From Saprospiraceae bacterium (GTDB lineage: Bacteria > Bacteroidota > Bacteroidia > Chitinophagales > Saprospiraceae), in assembly GCA_020630455.1 (NCBI GenBank), contig JAHDBK010000272.1, forward strand, positions 1 through 5,660: a DNA stretch of 5,660 nucleotides, written 5' to 3'. Of the stretch, positions 1 to 5,141 are shown piece after piece (within the stretch, counting starts at the first letter, position 1; each line of letters begins with the position of its first letter). Made by a program: the position numbers and the translations under genes. Below the pieces are notes generated by a model. That model was not told the DNA's origin, made no database searches, and saw nothing but the letters and a program-made list of their open reading frames with translations.

Positions 1-116
1 AAGCTAAGAATGATATTTTTCATTTTATAAATTTTTTGTCAATCAAAAATAATAAAAATAATCACTCAAATTATATATAGATTTTTATTTAATATAATTT
101 TAACTAATTTATGATA

Positions 117-134
117 ATAAAGAAATCTCTTTAT
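117..134 (-). terminator. AT-rich hairpin at the end of rimO (palindrome copy 1)
   Basis: A perfect 7-bp inverted repeat: ATAAAGA (117-123), loop AATC, TCTTTAT (128-134). Its first base on the minus strand is the last base of the rimO TGA stop codon. The stem has one G-C pair and is not followed by a strong T run, so efficient intrinsic termination is uncertain. The same sequence follows three other genes in the window, which supports a 3'-end role. Confidence 0.5.
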
Positions 135-1441
135 CAAACAATCTCTCCAAACAAATCATAATCATCCGCATCGGTGATTTTTACCGTTGCGAAGTCACCA
201 ATTCTAGCATAATTAAGATGTGCAGAAACTAAGACTTCATTATCTACTTCTGGGGAGTCAAATTCGGTACGTCCAATAAAATGTTCTCCTTCTTTTCTAT
301 CAAAAAGAACTTTGTAAGTTTTGCCAATCTTGTCTTGGTTTTTAGCAAATGAGATTTCTTGTTGGATTTCCATAATTCGATTGGCTCTTTCTGCTTTGAC
401 TTCTTGTGGAACATCGTCTTCAACCTCAAATGCAATGGTGTTTTCTTCATGAGAATATTGAAAAACACCTACTCGGTCTAATTGCATATCTTGAACAAAT
501 TGACACAATTCCTCAAACTCTTCTTCGGTTTCTCCTGGATAACCCACCAAAAATGTCGTCCTAATAGCGATATTAGGGACTTTTTTTCTTGCTTCTCGAA
601 TCAATGCTTCTGTTTCTTCTCTTGTGATTTGTCTTCTCATTCTTTGTAAAACAGCATTAGAAGCGTGCTGAAGAGGAATGTCCAAATAATTACAAACTTC
701 CTTACGTTCTCTCATAACATCAAATACTTCAACTGGAAATTTACTGGGATAAGCATAATGCAACCTAATCCATTCAATACCTTCGACATCTGCCAGTGCA
801 TTGAGTAGTTCTGGTAAGGCTCTTTTTTTATAAATATCTAAACCATAATATGTCAGCTCTTGAGCGATTAAAATCAATTCTTTCACTCCTTGTTTAGCGA
901 AGTGATTGGCTTGTTTGACTAATGTCTCAATGGGTTGAGAAATGTGCTTGCCTCTCATCAATGGTATGGCACAAAAAGAACAAGTACGATTACAACCTTC
1001 AGAAATTTTTAAATAAGCAAAATGTTGTGGAGTTGTAATGTCTCTCTCTCCAATAAGTTCATGTTTATAATCTGCATTGAGTTTTGCCAATAGACTGGGC
1101 AATTCTAAAGTACCAAAATAAGCATCTACTTCTGGTATTTCTTCTTCTAAGTCGTCTTTATATCTTTGAGATAGACAACCAGTAACGTATAATTTATCAA
1201 TATCTCCCTCTTTTTTTCTTTCAGCATAATCCAAAATAGTATTAATAGACTCTTCTTTTGCTAAATCTATAAAACCACAAGTATTGACGATGACGATATT
1301 GGCATCATCATTAGAATCATGCTGAACATCATAGTCATTGCCTTTGAGTTGGGTAATTAAATTTTCAGAATCCACTAAATTCTTAGAACAACCTAAAGTA
1401 ATGACATTAACTTTATCTTTTTTAAGTGTTTTGGCTTTCAT
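134..1441 (-). CDS. rimO: Ribosomal protein S12 methylthiotransferase RimO
   Basis: A radical-SAM iron-sulfur enzyme of 435 residues (E. coli RimO is 441). In this family it adds a methylthio group to the beta-carbon of a conserved aspartate of ribosomal protein S12, in the cytoplasm. Visible architecture: an N-terminal methylthiotransferase domain with three cluster cysteines, C18 (in LGCSKN), C55 (in NTCGF) and C89 (in VTGC). The radical-SAM CxxxCxxC motif follows at C150, C154 and C157, then the core with YLDIPLQHAS (252-261), and a C-terminal TRAM-like beta domain from about residue 370. The TPQHFAYLKISEGC stretch before the radical-SAM cysteines and the FQYSHEENT motif (327-335) point to RimO rather than its relative MiaB. 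The ATG start is chosen because the KTLKKDKVNVITLGCSKN beginning resembles Bacteroidota RimO. The gene lies 40 nt behind the MerR gene. All expected cysteines are present and nothing looks broken. Confidence 0.96.
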   Translation of the reverse strand: MKAKTLKKDKVNVITLGCSKNLVDSENLITQLKGNDYDVQHDSNDDANIVIVNTCGFIDLAKEESINTILDYAERKKEGDIDKLYVTGCLSQRYKDDLEEEIPEVDAYFGTLELPSLLAKLNADYKHELIGERDITTPQHFAYLKISEGCNRTCSFCAIPLMRGKHISQPIETLVKQANHFAKQGVKELILIAQELTYYGLDIYKKRALPELLNALADVEGIEWIRLHYAYPSKFPVEVFDVMRERKEVCNYLDIPLQHASNAVLQRMRRQITREETEALIREARKKVPNIAIRTTFLVGYPGETEEEFEELCQFVQDMQLDRVGVFQYSHEENTIAFEVEDDVPQEVKAERANRIMEIQQEISFAKNQDKIGKTYKVLFDRKEGEHFIGRTEFDSPEVDNEVLVSAHLNYARIGDFATVKITDADDYDLFGEIV

Positions 1442-1445
1442 AGTA

Positions 1446-1453
1446 CAAAGATA
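1446..1453 (-). promoter_or_regulatory. Candidate -7 promoter box (TAnnTTTG) for rimO
   Basis: Minus-strand TATCTTTG matches the Bacteroidota primary-sigma -7 consensus TAnnTTTG exactly and ends 4 nt before the rimO ATG. I see no TTG -33 element at the expected distance. If used, transcription would begin at or within a few bases of the start codon, giving a leaderless or nearly leaderless message. Six-base matches arise often by chance in AT-rich DNA, so this is tentative. Confidence 0.35.
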
Positions 1454-1481
1454 AAATGTTTGTAAATAGTATTTCTAAAAA

Positions 1482-1817
1482 TTATAAATCTTTTTTTATA
1501 TCTAATAGTCTATCTTTGATATTTTGAAGTTTTTCAATCATTTGTATCTTTTGTTGGAGACGAGTTTTATTATTTTCAATTTCTTTTTTAGCTCCTTCTA
1601 ATGTAAATCCCCTTTCTTTGACTAAGTGATAAACAAGTGAAAATTGTTCAATGTTTTTTTGAGTGAAACGACGTTCTCCTTTTGCATTTTTATGGGCTTG
1701 AAGATATGAAAATTCTGCTTCCCAAAATCTTATTAATGATTTAGAAACCTTAAACATTTCAGCCAATTCTCCTATAGAGTAATAGCGTTTTTCTAACTTA
1801 GGCTTTTGATAGTTCAT
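1482..1817 (-). CDS. Small MerR-family transcriptional regulator
   Basis: A 111-residue protein made almost entirely of a MerR-type winged helix-turn-helix. YYSIGELAEMFKVSKSLIRFW (12-32) is the helix-turn-helix. The wing follows at about 42-54 (HKNAKGERRFTQK), then a second helical pair containing LVKERGFTLEGAKKEI (65-80). A lysine- and glutamine-rich helix (84-111) probably forms the dimerisation coiled coil. There is no C-terminal effector-binding domain and no metal-binding cysteine, so the ligand, if any, is unknown. Short MerR proteins with this SLIRFWE core are common in Bacteroidota, but I know of no assigned targets. I chose the ATG at 1817 over an in-frame TTG at 1832 because the shorter form begins close to the conserved YYSIGE block, as relatives do. 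It sits between pth and rimO on the same strand. With no hairpin between it and rimO, co-transcription with rimO is likely. Confidence 0.88.
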   Translation of the reverse strand: MNYQKPKLEKRYYSIGELAEMFKVSKSLIRFWEAEFSYLQAHKNAKGERRFTQKNIEQFSLVYHLVKERGFTLEGAKKEIENNKTRLQQKIQMIEKLQNIKDRLLDIKKDL

Positions 1818-1839
1818 TGCTATGTTATTCAATTCATTT

Positions 1840-1847
1840 CAAATATA
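1840..1847 (-). promoter_or_regulatory. Candidate -7 promoter box (TAnnTTTG) for the MerR gene
   Basis: Minus-strand TATATTTG matches the Bacteroidota -7 consensus and ends 22 nt before the ATG at 1817. The implied transcript would start near 1833-1836, close to or just upstream of the alternative TTG at 1832, which is one more reason to prefer the ATG. No clear -33 TTG is visible. The box lies just downstream of the pth hairpin, as expected for a new transcription unit. Confidence 0.35.
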
Positions 1848-1869
1848 GAATATTTTTATTAAAATTAAA

Positions 1870-1889
1870 AATAAAGAGAACTCTTTATT
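1870..1889 (-). terminator. AT-rich hairpin downstream of pth (palindrome copy 2)
   Basis: A 9-bp inverted repeat, AATAAAGAG (1870-1878) and CTCTTTATT (1881-1889), with only two bases between the arms, so in practice an 8-bp stem with a 4-nt loop. It lies 26 nt after the pth stop. On the minus strand it is followed by a T-rich run (TTTTTAATTTTAAT), which makes this the most terminator-like of the four related palindromes. Confidence 0.6.
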
Positions 1890-1915
1890 ATTTGTTAGAT
1901 TTATACATCTAAAAT

Positions 1916-2527
1916 CTATTGTCTATTATATTCCGACATAGTTTGATTAATACCAATAGTGGCAAAACTCAAAATACATTCTTGACCCTTAGAAAAGAAA
2001 TCAGGGAGAAGTTCCCATTCCTTGTCTGTCCATTTTCCTAGAACGAAATTAACCTGTTTCCCTTTTTTAAAGTCATCTCCAATACCCATTCTCAACCTTG
2101 CATATTGTTGATTGCCTAAAACTTGTTGTATATTTTTAAGTCCATTATGACCACCGTCGCTTCCTTTGGCTCTAAGTTTCATTCTACCCAAATCCAAGTT
2201 CAAATCATCTAAAACGACTAATAATTTGTCTTGTTTTATTTTTTCTTTTTGTAACCAATATTGAATAGCTTTACCACTCAAATTCATATAAGTATTAGGC
2301 TTTAAAAGTATAAAGGTTCTTCCTTTATGCTTGAATTTACAAATCCAACCATATCGTACATCCTCCCATTTTTCACCTTGCCTAATGGCTAATCTATCCA
2401 ATACCTCAAAGCCTACATTATGTCTAGTATCATCATATTCTGCTCCAGGATTTCCCAATCCTACAATTAAATATTTCATAGGGTCTTCTTTTACTTCTTT
2501 CTTTTTAAAAATATTAAAAATCCACAT
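1916..2527 (-). CDS. pth: Peptidyl-tRNA hydrolase (Pth)
   Basis: Cytoplasmic enzyme that cleaves the ester bond of peptidyl-tRNAs released from stalled ribosomes, freeing the tRNA; normally essential. The family signature is complete: GLGNPG (23-28), TRHNVGF (34-40) with catalytic H36 (E. coli H20), PNTYMNLSGKAI with N82, LDDLNLDLG with D107 (E. coli D93), and GSDGGHNGLKNI with N128 (E. coli N114). N26 corresponds to E. coli N10. Two starts are possible. The ATG at 2527 gives 203 residues with a 16-residue basic-hydrophobic leader (MWIFNIFKKKEVKEDP). The ATG at 2479 gives 187 residues beginning MKYLIVGLGNPG, the usual length and position. Neither has a strong Shine-Dalgarno, although AGAAGA lies near the inner one. 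I report the longer frame, since I recall similar leaders in some Bacteroidota Pth proteins, but the inner start is about equally likely. An in-frame TGA two codons upstream of 2527 rules out a longer form. Confidence 0.95.
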   Translation of the reverse strand: MWIFNIFKKKEVKEDPMKYLIVGLGNPGAEYDDTRHNVGFEVLDRLAIRQGEKWEDVRYGWICKFKHKGRTFILLKPNTYMNLSGKAIQYWLQKEKIKQDKLLVVLDDLNLDLGRMKLRAKGSDGGHNGLKNIQQVLGNQQYARLRMGIGDDFKKGKQVNFVLGKWTDKEWELLPDFFSKGQECILSFATIGINQTMSEYNRQ

Positions 2528-2529
2528 TT

Positions 2530-2571
2530 TTCAGTTATCAGTTATCAGTTATCAGTTATCTAAAGTCTAAT
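2530..2571. repeat. Heptanucleotide tandem array upstream of pth
   Basis: The core, 2531-2560, is a perfect 7-base tandem repeat of unit TCAGTTA, four full copies plus two bases. Read in the phase ATCAGTT, a one-mismatch copy (TTCAGTT, 2530-2536) comes first. Three perfect copies follow (2537-2557), then two degenerate units in the same phase, ATCTAAA (2558-2564) and GTCTAAT (2565-2571). On the minus strand the unit is TAACTGA. Because it contains TAA and TGA and is not a multiple of three, it places stops in all three frames directly before the first pth ATG. It lies in the probable pth 5' untranslated region. Confidence 0.9.
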
Positions 2572-2599
2572 TATATTAAAATTATTCAATTAAAAAATA

Positions 2600-2607
2600 C
2601 AAAATTA
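2600..2607 (-). promoter_or_regulatory. Candidate -7 promoter box (TAnnTTTG) for pth
   Basis: Minus-strand TAATTTTG matches the Bacteroidota -7 consensus. A start about 5 nt downstream would give a leader of roughly 65-70 nt to the ATG at 2527, containing the whole heptamer array. No -33 TTG is evident, and the surrounding A/T runs make chance matches likely. Confidence 0.28.
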
Positions 2608-2660
2608 AAAAAAAGAGTTCCTAAAGTGTAACATTTTTTAAAATCAACATTATGTAGTTG

Positions 2661-3362
2661 ATGAAAAGGAAAAATAACATATCAATCTTAATTGTGATTT
2701 TGATGTCAATACACTCAATAAAGGCATTAGAAGTCAAAACAGAAGACTGTATAGAATTTTATACTACTCATCAAAATATTTTCCAAGAAATTGCCGATTA
2801 TTATAATTGCCCTTTAGAAAAAACAGTGGCGATTGCTTTACCAGAAGTGATAAGATATAAAGGTTGGCAAAACGATTTGGAAAGAATGGCATTAGAACAA
2901 TTTTATGTCAAAGGAGGAAAAATTGAAGCGGACTTTTCAATTGGTTACTTTCAAATGAAACCTTCTTTTATAGAAGATTTGGAATGTGAAATAGTTGAAA
3001 ATCCTCATTTATTACAAGAGTTTTCACATTTAATTCCTAATGGAGATTGGTCACAAGAAAAATCAAGGAAATTTCGAATAGAAAGATTAAATATTACACA
3101 TTTACAATTCGAGTACCTATGTGCTTTTTATAAAATAATGGAAAATAAATATTGTGATATTGATGAAAAAAATAAACTGAACTTTTTTGCAAGTGCTTTC
3201 AATTATGGATTCAAAAAACCAAAAGAAAAAATTCAAAATTGGGCAAATATAAAAGCATTTCCCTATGGAAGTCGATTTAAATTTGAACAAGATGCTTTTG
3301 CAGATGTATCTACCCACCTTTATGATTTAATTTTATCTAACAAAAATTCCTGTATGAATTAA
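2661..3362 (+). CDS. Secreted lysozyme-fold (lytic transglycosylase-like) protein, putative
   Basis: A 233-residue protein with a short basic start, a hydrophobic stretch (7-20) and a likely signal-peptidase I site after IKA (20-22), so probably periplasmic. The mature part shows, in the right order, three blocks resembling family-1 lytic transglycosylases. These are ALPEVIRY (59-66) with E62 as a candidate catalytic acid, DFSIGYFQMKP (91-101) like the SxxGLMQxxP motif, and FFASAFNYG (175-183) like the AYNAG motif. From these I infer a lysozyme-like fold that may act on peptidoglycan. Overall similarity is weak, no substrate can be assigned, and I recall only uncharacterised Bacteroidota proteins of this type. 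Mature-part cysteines are C30, C50, C109, C154 and C165. I start at the ATG at 2661 rather than the adjacent TTG at 2658. The gene is divergent from pth and followed by a palindrome hairpin. A non-catalytic structural role is possible. Confidence 0.72.
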   Translation: MKRKNNISILIVILMSIHSIKALEVKTEDCIEFYTTHQNIFQEIADYYNCPLEKTVAIALPEVIRYKGWQNDLERMALEQFYVKGGKIEADFSIGYFQMKPSFIEDLECEIVENPHLLQEFSHLIPNGDWSQEKSRKFRIERLNITHLQFEYLCAFYKIMENKYCDIDEKNKLNFFASAFNYGFKKPKEKIQNWANIKAFPYGSRFKFEQDAFADVSTHLYDLILSNKNSCMN

Positions 3363-3398
3363 ATTCTACCTTTTTAGAGATTATTTATTATTATAAAA

Positions 3399-3416
3399 AT
3401 AAAGAAAATTCTTTAT
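3399..3416 (+). terminator. AT-rich hairpin after the transglycosylase-like gene (palindrome copy 3)
   Basis: A perfect 8-bp inverted repeat, ATAAAGAA (3399-3406) and TTCTTTAT (3409-3416), beginning 37 nt after the stop codon. It shares the ATAAAGA/TCTTTAT arms with copies 1, 2 and 4. No long T run follows (next bases AATAGGAG), so termination strength is uncertain. Confidence 0.45.
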
Positions 3417-3443
3417 AATAGGAGTAATCTCATGAATTTATTT

Positions 3444-3505
3444 AGCATTTTAATAATAGAAAAAAGAATAATGATTAAGGAATCTAATATCTATTATCTA
3501 ATGCT
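3444..3505. repeat. Imperfect inverted repeat upstream of the lipoprotein gene
   Basis: The left arm (3444-3460, AGCATT + TTA + ATAATAGA) pairs with the right arm (3490-3505, TCTATTAT + CT + AATGCT). This gives 14 base pairs interrupted by a small internal loop, with a 29-nt A-rich loop. The right arm coincides with a 7-base-periodic stretch (3482-3502). It could be an RNA hairpin or an operator. In DNA this AT-rich, chance pairing remains possible. Confidence 0.35.
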
Positions 3506-3518
3506 CTAAATTTAAATC

Positions 3519-3526
3519 TATCTTTA
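3519..3526 (+). promoter_or_regulatory. Weak -7-like box before the lipoprotein gene
   Basis: TATCTTTA matches TAnnTTTG except for the last base and ends 20 nt before the ATG at 3547, a sensible distance for a short leader. It is the best promoter candidate I can find for this gene; no -33 element is seen. Confidence 0.2.
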
Positions 3527-3546
3527 ACTAAAAAAATTATTGTCAG

Positions 3547-5007
3547 ATGAAAACGAATTTTTCGAGCCTACAAGGTTTGTGCTTAGCATTAGTATGCCTT
3601 GTTTTATGGAGTTGCCAACCAAATGAACCTACAAAAACTGTTGAAAATCAACCTTTGCCCGATTTGATTAATCCTCCTATTCCTGAAATGGTAGCTGAAT
3701 TTCACGAAAAAGAATTTCAAATCGAAAAAGGATTGACTTGGACATTTAGTAATGGAACAAGAATTAAAATTCCTGCTGATGCTTTAGTTGATAAAGAAGG
3801 AAATCCTTTAAAGGGAAAAGCAAGCCTTCAGTTTAGAGATTATCACGATGCTGTCGATGTATTTTTATCTGGTATCCCAATGGGATATGATGATGGCAAA
3901 GGAGAAAAAGGAAATATGGAAACCGCAGGTATGTTTGAGCTAAGAGCAAAAGTGAATGGTAAAGATGCTTTTATGAAACAAGGAGAAAAAATGGACATTA
4001 GATTAGCATCTGATGTAGGTGATATAGGTTATAATTCATATTACTTGAATGAAGAAACAAGACAATGGGAGTATCTAGAAGCTAATGAAGCTAAAGTAAA
4101 TACCCAAAAAGTGAATTTGAAAAAAACGGTTAATGAATTACGACCAGAAAGAGTATTCCCATTAGATAGAAAGTATTTTGCTTTGGATTATCACGCTTTA
4201 TTAGATGAGTATTTTAATAATAAAAGAAAAGATTTTGATGATGGACTGATGAAAGACCAATTAGGGAAATATGGTTTAGCTTGGTTGGATGCTCAATCTT
4301 GGGACGGCGTAGTATATAATGGTCAAAAACAACCCGCTTCTTTGATGGTTTGGAAAAAATTGACTAAAACCGCTATCCCATCTTGGGTGCAAAATGGTAC
4401 TTGTGAGTTTTTCAATACTGGTGGAAATAAATATGAAATGAAAATCATGAATAAAGATGAGACAGATAGTACCTTGATTAAAGTCGAATTAGTGATGCCA
4501 GTTTCTTACTTATTCAAATTACCACCAGAAGAATGGGCCAATAATTATCAAGCAGCTTTCGCTAAATTTAAAAAAGAAGAAAACAGAATGAAGTTGATGA
4601 GTGACTTTACTCGTTCCTTGGAAGCTCAAGAATTTGGTATCTATAATTATGATAGAATAATGAAAGAAGATGAGGCATTAATTTTAGCGGCTAATTTCGA
4701 CTTTAAAACGCAATTCGATAAAAACATTTCTCAACCAGATGTCTATTATATTCCAAGTAGTGAAAGAGCTTTAGTCAAATATCCAGAATACCAATGGAAT
4801 GATTTTCCATTGATGCCAGATGACAAAGGTTTACTGTTTAGCTTATTACCAGGAAATAAAGTAGCTGTTTATGCTCAACCTAAATATTCCAAAATTGATT
4901 TTGACAAATTGAGAAAACAAGAAACGCCTACTTATGATTTTGAAATGGTCACGGTTTTGAATGATATAAAATCACCAGCTGACTTGAAAAAAGCATTACT
5001 GAATTAG
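3547..5007 (+). CDS. Large lipoprotein of unknown function
   Basis: A 486-residue protein with a type II signal peptide: basic start, hydrophobic stretch (about 8-21) and a lipobox ending at C23 (VLWSC). The mature part should be lipid-anchored and lies in the envelope, probably the outer membrane. A proline-rich linker (25-47) follows. Residues 62-155 form a recognisable domain with GTRIKIPADALVDKEGNP (70-87), FRDYHDAVDVFLSGIPM (96-112) and METAGMFELRAKVNGK (124-139). I recall this pattern from uncharacterised Bacteroidota surface proteins, and the IPADAL segment loosely recalls ZU5-type beta-sandwich domains. The long remainder (about 190-486) holds an AQEFGIYNYDR segment but no catalytic motif I recognise. 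The start is unambiguous because the signal peptide begins at it. It is probably a single-gene unit: a gap with a hairpin lies before it and a strong terminator after it. Codon use matches its neighbours. A role in surface binding or envelope assembly is only a guess. Confidence 0.88.
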   Translation: MKTNFSSLQGLCLALVCLVLWSCQPNEPTKTVENQPLPDLINPPIPEMVAEFHEKEFQIEKGLTWTFSNGTRIKIPADALVDKEGNPLKGKASLQFRDYHDAVDVFLSGIPMGYDDGKGEKGNMETAGMFELRAKVNGKDAFMKQGEKMDIRLASDVGDIGYNSYYLNEETRQWEYLEANEAKVNTQKVNLKKTVNELRPERVFPLDRKYFALDYHALLDEYFNNKRKDFDDGLMKDQLGKYGLAWLDAQSWDGVVYNGQKQPASLMVWKKLTKTAIPSWVQNGTCEFFNTGGNKYEMKIMNKDETDSTLIKVELVMPVSYLFKLPPEEWANNYQAAFAKFKKEENRMKLMSDFTRSLEAQEFGIYNYDRIMKEDEALILAANFDFKTQFDKNISQPDVYYIPSSERALVKYPEYQWNDFPLMPDDKGLLFSLLPGNKVAVYAQPKYSKIDFDKLRKQETPTYDFEMVTVLNDIKSPADLKKALLN

Positions 5008-5081
5008 TCACTGATTAAATATTCAGTACCGAATCCTAAATTGAAAAAAGAATATTGTTTAATATTTAGATTTGATGATTT

Positions 5082-5120
5082 AAAAACCTTTGGAGAAAAG
5101 TCTCTGAAGGTTTTTTTATT
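5082..5120 (+). terminator. Rho-independent terminator of the lipoprotein gene
   Basis: A 15-bp stem: the left arm is 5082-5096 (AAAAACCTTTGGAGA), the loop AAAG (5097-5100), and the right arm 5101-5115 (TCTCTGAAGGTTTTT). It has two adjacent G-U/U-G wobble pairs in the middle and runs into a T tract to 5117 and beyond. This is a classical intrinsic terminator, 74 nt after the stop, and it is quite different from the short AT-rich palindromes elsewhere in the window. Confidence 0.88.
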
Positions 5121-5122
5121 TT

Positions 5123-5130
5123 TACATTTG
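5123..5130 (+). promoter_or_regulatory. Candidate -7 promoter box (TAnnTTTG) for the DinB-like gene
   Basis: TACATTTG matches the Bacteroidota -7 consensus exactly, lies directly after the preceding terminator and ends 11 nt before the ATG at 5142. A very short leader (about 5-8 nt) is implied. The -33 position falls inside the terminator stem and holds no TTG. Confidence 0.45.
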
Positions 5131-5141
5131 TAAAAAAAACA

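Noticed and set aside
1..112. AT-rich run left of rimO considered as an origin or regulatory region
   Set aside because: No DnaA boxes, iterons or clear inverted repeats; only simple A/T composition.
244..468. Open frame of 74 codons on the minus strand inside rimO
   Set aside because: Out of frame within a complete RimO gene, low-complexity lysine-rich product; a shadow of rimO.
1815..1832. TTG start at 1832 for the MerR gene, adding five residues
   Set aside because: The ATG at 1817 places the conserved YYSIGE block at the usual distance, and the candidate promoter would start transcription close to the TTG.
2331..2570. Open frame of 79 codons on the plus strand, antisense to the start of pth and running through the heptamer array
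   Set aside because: It lies opposite a certain Pth coding region, has no ribosome-binding site or recognisable protein, and is open in part only because TCAGTTA carries no stop codons on this strand.
3117..3317. Open frame of 66 codons on the minus strand antisense to the transglycosylase-like gene
   Set aside because: Phenylalanine-rich product typical of the antisense of an AT-rich gene; no start signal.
1920..4754. A 15-base identical string (tgtctattatattcc) in the end of pth (1920-1934) and in the lipoprotein gene (4740-4754)
   Set aside because: Both lie almost wholly in coding sequence in unrelated frames; in AT-rich DNA one such match in this length is plausible by chance.
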